Below, in pieces: positions 7,151 to 10,466 of a DNA stretch of 10,466 nt (position 1 is the first letter of the stretch; each line of letters begins with the position of its first letter). Where the stretch lies: positions 1-10,466 of the forward strand of contig JAJUJN010000043.1 of assembly GCA_029265335.1 (NCBI GenBank), in the 5' to 3' direction. The position numbers and the translations under genes are program-made. This stretch comes from Alcaligenaceae bacterium (GTDB taxonomy: Bacteria; Pseudomonadota; Gammaproteobacteria; Burkholderiales; Burkholderiaceae_B). The notes beneath the pieces were generated by a model. The model saw nothing but the letters and a program-made list of their open reading frames with translations. It was not told the origin of the DNA and made no database searches.

Positions 7151-7163
7151 GGCAACACTTGCC
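7151..7163. repeat. Small inverted repeat and A/T run between the activator and lipoprotein genes
   Basis: GGCAA-CAC-TTGCC is a 5-bp inverted repeat with a 3-base centre. It adjoins a run of seven A on the plus strand (7167-7173), which is seven T in the direction of transcription of the activator gene. The T run precedes the hairpin rather than following it, so this is not a standard terminator for that gene. It may be an operator for the lipoprotein gene. The rest of this 146-bp gap shows no recognisable promoter. Confidence 0.3.
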
Positions 7164-7195
7164 AAGAAAAAAATCACCTGCCTGCAATCAATCCC

Positions 7196-8218
7196 TCAGA
7201 GGATTGGCGGTGACTCATATTGTCGGAGACGGTTATAGAGCGTTTTCAGGCTGACGCCCAGTGCCTGAGCGGTTTTCGCTCTTTGGCCTTGATAATGCGC
7301 CAAGGTGGCCAGAATCAGGGCTCGCTCAACTTCGGCCAAGGGGGTGCCGGGCTCAAAGCACAACGGAGAACCCAAGCACGCTGCCGATGGCGCTGCGGTA
7401 GCGTGGCGGACTCTGGCGGCCAAATGCTCGGGCCGTAGAATTGCGTCGGCCATGATGTAGGCGCCATGCAGCACATTGCGCAGCTCCCTGAGGTTGCCGG
7501 GCCAGTCGTAAGCTTGCAGCTTCTCGAACAGCTGGGGCGCCAAGCGCTTAATGCTGCCGTACTCATCGTTGAACTCGCCCAGGAATCGTTCAGCCAACAG
7601 GGGAATGTCTTGCCGGTGGGCGCGCAACGGCGGCAGCTCGATGGTGAACACCTGCAGGCGGTGCAGGAGGTCAGCGCGTATCACTCCTGCCGACACCGCA
7701 GCCGCCGGCACTCGGTTGGTGGCAGCCACGATCCGCACGTCGAGATCCACCGGCTGACCCCCGCCCACTCGACAAAGCTGCCGGCTCTCGAGCACGCGCA
7801 AAAGGCTTACCTGCACTTCGGGTGGCGTTTCGGTAATTTCATCGAGAAAAATCGTGCCTCCCTTCGCTTGCTCGAAGACGCCCTTACGACTCCCCCCCTC
7901 ACCGGTGAAGCAGCCGCGTTCGTGGCCGAAGAGCTCGCTGCCCGCCAGCTGGGGCGAGATCGCTCCGCAGTTCACAGCAATGAAAGGGCCAAAGCGCCGG
8001 TCACTCTGCTCGTGGATGGAGCGCGCCACATACTCTTTGCCCGTGCCGGTTTCGCCACTGACCAGCACCGTGGCGGAAGTGGCCGCCACCTTGCGAATCT
8101 GGTGATAGATCTGCACCATGGGTGCGGAATTGCCCAGCACCCCAGTTTGAACCGCCTCGCTCTCCGCATCGACGTAAGCTTCGGTCCATTCAAACGCTTC
8201 CGCGCCACGCATATCCAT
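7196..8218 (-). CDS. Sigma-54-dependent transcriptional activator without sensory domain (PspF-like layout)
   Basis: This 340-residue AAA+ bacterial enhancer-binding protein remodels RNA polymerase bearing sigma-54. After only about 27 N-terminal residues the AAA+ domain begins (VLGNSAPMVQIYHQIRKVA). It shows Walker A GETGTGKE (55-62), the sigma-54 contact loop GCFTGE (102-107; usual form GAFTGA), Walker B GGTIFLDEI (120-128), sensor I VRIVAATNR (161-169) and the arginine-finger region IRADLLHRLQVFTIELPPLR (180-199). WPGNLRELRNVL (239-250) follows. A Fis-type helix-turn-helix, AKTAQALGVSLKTLYNRLRQ (314-333), ends the protein. The ATG at 8218 has GTGAGG eight bases upstream and an in-frame stop just before it, so no receiver, PAS or GAF domain has been missed. 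It lies 192 bp downstream of the overlapping metal-linked operon, whose promoter is of the sigma-54 type, and probably activates it. Confidence 0.95.
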   Translation of the reverse strand: MDMRGAEAFEWTEAYVDAESEAVQTGVLGNSAPMVQIYHQIRKVAATSATVLVSGETGTGKEYVARSIHEQSDRRFGPFIAVNCGAISPQLAGSELFGHERGCFTGEGGSRKGVFEQAKGGTIFLDEITETPPEVQVSLLRVLESRQLCRVGGGQPVDLDVRIVAATNRVPAAAVSAGVIRADLLHRLQVFTIELPPLRAHRQDIPLLAERFLGEFNDEYGSIKRLAPQLFEKLQAYDWPGNLRELRNVLHGAYIMADAILRPEHLAARVRHATAAPSAACLGSPLCFEPGTPLAEVERALILATLAHYQGQRAKTAQALGVSLKTLYNRLRQYESPPIL

Positions 8219-8299
8219 CGTCCAGCCTCACGCTCTGCCACGGTCGTTCCCGATACCATCCGCGCCAGCCGAAAAGCGCCAGATAGCGTTCCGGCGGCG

Positions 8300-8318
8300 A
8301 CCAAGGCAATACCTTGGT
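8300..8318. promoter_or_regulatory. Palindrome upstream of the sigma-54 activator gene
   Basis: ACCAAGG (8300-8306), a 5-base centre CAATA and CCTTGGT (8312-8318) make a perfect 7-bp inverted repeat about 80 bp before the activator start. No T tract follows in either direction, so an operator is more likely than a terminator. It could be a site for autoregulation by the Fis-type helix-turn-helix of the activator. The rest of the 192-bp gap (8219-8410) shows no clear terminator for the upstream operon and only weak promoter-like hexamers. Confidence 0.4.
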
Positions 8319-8410
8319 TCCTGAGAACGTAACAAAGGAAATGCGCGGGCAGGCGTAGGCTGGGGCTGATACTGAGGCCAGTCTTCGCCGATCCGTCCTG
8401 CTTGGAAAGT

Positions 8411-9382
8411 TCAGGGGTTCTCTTCTCGCTGCTCCTCACCTACCACCGAGAGCGACACACCTCGCAAACGCCAGTCGAGGTTGGCGATACGCGTCATCGC
8501 CTCTCGCATTTCTCTGGCGTCCAGACGCGTCGGGTCGCGTGGCTCAAAAAATGCTTCACCAAAGAACAGGTGACCTTGCTCGTAAAGCCTCACTTTGGCT
8601 TCAGCCACCCATTCGTATTCGTTGAGGAGCTCTTGAATCTGTTCGGGAAGATCGAGAAAGCCGTCGTCGACCGCCGTGGGCGCTCGATTGAGAAGCCCAG
8701 TGACGGCGTCGCGGGTTTGGCGAAAACCGTCGTTGATGATGTCCAGCGAAATGATCGCTGCGGCCACCGCGTCAGCCCACCACCAGCCAAGGCCGATGCC
8801 TAACACACCGACAGCGGCCGCCACCGCGGTCATCCAATCGGCTTTGTTCATCTTGCCGTCGGTGTACAGAATCTTGTCGTTGAGCTTGAAGGCAGGTGCA
8901 ATTTTGGCCCGGCCCAGAAAGATCGCCGGAATCGCCCCAATGAGCAGCACCATGACCATCCACCAACCCAGCCAGATGTCAATGCCGAAGAACTCCTGCA
9001 TGCCGATCGAAGGATGGTCCCGAGTGAAGAGCGCCAGGAGGGAGTCCACCAGCAAATACGCGCCCATGCTGAACAGAGCGAGTGCCGCGCACAAGTAGAG
9101 AACCGAAATGGCGCGGTGGTAGCCGTAGGGATAGTTGCGCGAAGGTTTGCGCCAACAAATATGGGACCCCACCAGAAAACAGGCGGGCGGAATGAAGCTC
9201 AGGAGGTCTTCGATCCACGCAGTTTTCATGGCTTGTGACGAACCCATCACCAGGTACATCAAAGACGCTTGTACGGCGAGGTAAACAATGGTGAGATAGG
9301 CGAGTCGCCGTGCTTTGCGCAGGGCAGCGTTCTGCTCTTCCGAAAACTCGTATTGGGGCGAAATATTCACGTCACATACCAT
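8411..9382 (-). CDS. Cation diffusion facilitator (CDF) family membrane protein with altered metal site
   Basis: This inner-membrane protein of 323 residues matches CDF exporters in length and layout. Numbering is from the ATG at 9382. Six membrane segments lie near 27-47, 54-73, 89-118, 134-157, 181-202 and 203-219, with a cytoplasmic C-terminal domain of about 100 residues. The family motif YPYGYHRAISV (84-94) is clear. CDF proteins swap a divalent cation for protons. The tetrahedral site of E. coli YiiP is D45/D49 in TM2 and H153/D157 in TM5. Here TM2 reads WIEDLLSFIPP, giving D59 but F63 four residues on. TM5 reads MNKAD, giving M178 and D182. Only two of the four ligands remain, unless E58 or N179 substitutes. 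The start overlaps the upstream gene by 11 bp with no ribosome site of its own, which suggests translational coupling. An in-frame GTG at 9391 is an alternative start. Confidence 0.88.
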   Translation of the reverse strand: MVCDVNISPQYEFSEEQNAALRKARRLAYLTIVYLAVQASLMYLVMGSSQAMKTAWIEDLLSFIPPACFLVGSHICWRKPSRNYPYGYHRAISVLYLCAALALFSMGAYLLVDSLLALFTRDHPSIGMQEFFGIDIWLGWWMVMVLLIGAIPAIFLGRAKIAPAFKLNDKILYTDGKMNKADWMTAVAAAVGVLGIGLGWWWADAVAAAIISLDIINDGFRQTRDAVTGLLNRAPTAVDDGFLDLPEQIQELLNEYEWVAEAKVRLYEQGHLFFGEAFFEPRDPTRLDAREMREAMTRIANLDWRLRGVSLSVVGEEQREENP

Positions 9383-9872
9383 CCGAAGCACTGGATGGGG
9401 GTGGGCCCAGGAACTTCTCCAGCGCTACCTGCAAGGCGTTCTCACCCTGGGGCAGCGCAAATACGTGCTGATGCTTTGCCTCATCGCCAGTCACGTGATA
9501 TGGCCGCGTGAAGCTGATTTCTGTTCTGGGGTTGGCCATCGTGAAACCACCCGCGGCGATATCCAATTCGTAATTCTTCAGGCTTTCACTCACCCGCGCT
9601 TCCGAAAGAAAAATGAACGCGGGTTCCACCCCCAGATCGGCGGCAAACTGTTTGATGAGCTCGACTTCGGTACCTCCCGGCGCTTCGCCCACGCGCTCCA
9701 CCCAAGGCGGCTCTTCAACCAGCCCCACTCGGATTTCACCGCGTTCGTGGATTTTCGCCAGGCTGTTCTCGACGTCTTTGGGGTAGTTGTCGCAAGCGCT
9801 CAACAGCAGCAGGCACAGCAAACCCGAGCTCACGCCCACAGCACGGCGCCTGACACTCTCAATGGTTTTCAA
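9372..9872 (-). CDS. Short solute-binding-like lipoprotein, apparently a single lobe of an SBP_bac_3 domain
   Basis: This 166-residue lipoprotein has a signal peptide RRRAVGVSSGLLCLLLLSAC (8-27) ending in the lipobox LSAC. C27 is followed by D28, the inner-membrane retention signal. The mature part resembles amino-acid-type periplasmic binding proteins: IHERGEIRVGLVEEPPW (41-57), GGTEVELIKQFAADLGVEPA (66-85) and YELDIAAGGFTMANPRTE (101-118) with FTRPYH (121-126). It then passes through a short linker to HVFALPQGENALQVALEKFL (136-155), which is like the last segment of that fold. The 90 or so residues of lobe 2 are missing. The start is TTG at 9872, with GGTGGA upstream and no better in-frame start. 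It overlaps the ferritin-like gene by 14 bp and the CDF gene by 11 bp. Ligand binding by one lobe is uncertain; a sensing or chaperone role for the CDF protein is possible. Confidence 0.83.
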   Translation of the reverse strand: MKTIESVRRRAVGVSSGLLCLLLLSACDNYPKDVENSLAKIHERGEIRVGLVEEPPWVERVGEAPGGTEVELIKQFAADLGVEPAFIFLSEARVSESLKNYELDIAAGGFTMANPRTEISFTRPYHVTGDEAKHQHVFALPQGENALQVALEKFLGPPPSSASDGM

Positions 9873-10296
9873 TTTCGTCCACCATCCAGGCTCTGTGTCG
9901 TGCTTGATCGTGAAGGTTTTTCGTCACGATGCGCTGCAACGCGCTGCTGATGTCTTCTTGCGCGACTTTCTCGTACGCGGCGCAAGTGGCTTCTTCATTC
10001 GACTTCATCGCCTTGAGAATGGCACTGTCGCCCACGAAGTTGCCCACCACCACCTTGCCCACCGTCCACATGCTTTTGACGTCGCCGAACTCGGGCGGGT
10101 CTTCGCCCAAGCTTTTCATGTGAGCGCCTAAATCAGCGACATGAGCACGCTGATCCAGCAGAAACTCTTCGAACCGTGCTCGGTAGTTGGCGTCGCTCAA
10201 ACGCTCGATTGCCTCCTTGTAGGCTTCAATGGCGTCGTATTCCAGATGAATCAAGTTTTGCAGGGTCGCGATCTCGTGCGAATTCTGGGCTTCCAT
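9859..10296 (-). CDS. Ferritin-like four-helix protein (DUF2383-like)
   Basis: This 145-residue cytoplasmic helical protein is first in the operon. Helix 1 carries LEYDAIEAYKEAIERL (18-33), with E19 and E24 as possible metal ligands. Helix 2 has FLLDQRAHVADL (45-56), helix 3 EEATCAAYEKVAQED (101-115) and helix 4 NLHDQARHRAWMVDEI (127-142). The repeated pattern DQxxH, at D48-H52 and D130-H134, gives the pseudo-twofold symmetry expected of a ferritin-like bundle, with Gln where ferritins usually have Glu of ExxH. No signal peptide is present. ATG at 10296 is chosen because a perfect AGGAGG lies six bases upstream; a longer reading from 10341 would run through that site. The gene overlaps the next by 14 bp. 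A role in iron or redox stress is likely, but true di-iron binding is not shown. Confidence 0.85.
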   Translation of the reverse strand: MEAQNSHEIATLQNLIHLEYDAIEAYKEAIERLSDANYRARFEEFLLDQRAHVADLGAHMKSLGEDPPEFGDVKSMWTVGKVVVGNFVGDSAILKAMKSNEEATCAAYEKVAQEDISSALQRIVTKNLHDQARHRAWMVDEIENH

Positions 10297-10300
10297 GGCA

Positions 10301-10308
10301 GACCTCCT
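10301..10308 (-). promoter_or_regulatory. Ribosome binding site of the ferritin-like gene
   Basis: The minus strand reads AGGAGGTC here, a full-consensus Shine-Dalgarno sequence six bases before the ATG at 10296. It decides the start of the gene. It is the strongest ribosome site in the window, whereas the two downstream genes have weak or no sites and probably rely on coupling. Confidence 0.85.
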
Positions 10309-10382
10309 GGGTACTGGCTCGGGCTGAAGAAAAGCTGGCACCCAGTATGGAGCGCGCTTTCCTCAGCCTTTGACCAACCTCA

Positions 10383-10399
10383 TGCGAAAAGCGTGCCAG
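10383..10399 (-). promoter_or_regulatory. Sigma-54 (-24/-12) promoter of the ferritin-like/lipoprotein/CDF operon
   Basis: The minus strand reads CTGGCACGCTTTTCGCA. Against the sigma-54 consensus YTGGCACG-N4-TTGCW it has one mismatch (C for the second T of TTGC), and the same TTCGC form occurs in E. coli glnAp2. The GG (10397-10396) and GC (10385-10384) are exactly 10 bases apart, as sigma-54 requires. The predicted transcription start is near 10372, giving a leader of about 76 bases before the ATG at 10296. The only sigma-54 activator in the window is encoded on the same strand just downstream of this operon. Confidence 0.82.
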
Positions 10400-10438
10400 A
10401 ACGCGGTCCGTTGCTCGAGAAAACGTAAATCCTTTAAG

Positions 10439-10451
10439 AATCAATCACTTT
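10439..10451. promoter_or_regulatory. Near-consensus IHF site upstream of the sigma-54 promoter
   Basis: AATCAATCACTTT matches the IHF consensus WATCAA-N4-TTR in every specified position except the last. It is centred about 73 bp upstream of the predicted start site, in the usual place for IHF to bend DNA between an activator site and a sigma-54 promoter. The flanking sequence is AT-rich. Any activator binding site would lie at or beyond the right edge of the window. Confidence 0.5.
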
Positions 10452-10466
10452 GCATACCGAGGATGC

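Noticed and set aside
7151..7163. TTGGCAAGTGTTGCC on the minus strand looked like a sigma-54 promoter for the lipoprotein gene.
   Set aside because: The GG and GC are 8 bases apart instead of 10, and sigma-54 spacing is strict. The sequence is better read as a small inverted repeat.
8259..8276. CTGGCGCTTTTCGGC on the minus strand before the activator gene resembles the real sigma-54 promoter near 10390.
   Set aside because: The spacing is one base short, and A to G breaks the -24 box. The likeness is probably chance in GC-rich DNA.
7466..8332. A 288-codon plus-strand open frame opposite the sigma-54 activator.
   Set aside because: It is antisense to an unmistakable AAA+ domain and has no motif of its own.
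8219..8439. A minus-strand open frame running into the activator region suggested a frameshifted sensory domain.
   Set aside because: Its sequence resembles no receiver, PAS or GAF domain. The activator has its own ribosome site and an in-frame stop just upstream, so the short form is natural.
10307..10345. CTGGGT/ACCCAG pairing in the leader of the ferritin-like gene could mask the ribosome site.
   Set aside because: The stem is only 6 bp with a 27-base loop and overlaps just the edge of AGGAGG. It is too weak to call without conservation.

Overview
The window is about 60% G+C by eye and densely coded, with short intergenic gaps and no stretch over 300 bases without a gene. It holds eleven protein genes, ten complete and one cut by the left edge. 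I recognise no rRNA, tRNA, CRISPR array or insertion sequence. Lipobox lipoproteins, a MarR repressor, a sigma-54 activator and a sigma-54 promoter all point to a Gram-negative proteobacterium. A gammaproteobacterium with aromatic catabolism is my best guess, but the genus cannot be read from the sequence.

Left part (1-4162), an aromatic-catabolism block. A bile-acid/sodium-symporter-like transporter (minus strand, partial) diverges from a rightward series: a RidA-family protein, a MarR regulator, an FAD aromatic monooxygenase of the phenol hydroxylase/TfdB type, and a hydroxyquinol 1,2-dioxygenase-type intradiol enzyme. The two enzymes together suggest hydroxylation of a phenolic substrate to hydroxyquinol followed by ortho cleavage to maleylacetate. 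No maleylacetate reductase is present. A near-perfect palindrome lies in the 31 bp between the MarR and monooxygenase genes and is the obvious MarR operator.

Middle (4293-7049). A membrane-anchored SRPBCC-fold protein reads rightward and converges, across a GC-rich hairpin, on a large leftward lipoprotein. That lipoprotein carries seven regularly spaced beta-propeller (NHL-like) repeats.

Right part (7196-10466), all leftward and the most interesting region. A strong sigma-54 (-24/-12) promoter with a near-consensus IHF site upstream of it lies before a tightly overlapping three-gene operon: a ferritin-like four-helix protein, a lipoprotein that looks like a solute-binding protein keeping only one of its two lobes, and a cation-diffusion-facilitator-type membrane protein with an altered metal site. 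Downstream on the same strand is a sigma-54 activator with no sensory domain and an altered GAFTGA loop (GCFTGE). My inference is that this activator controls the operon, which would form a compact metal or redox stress module.
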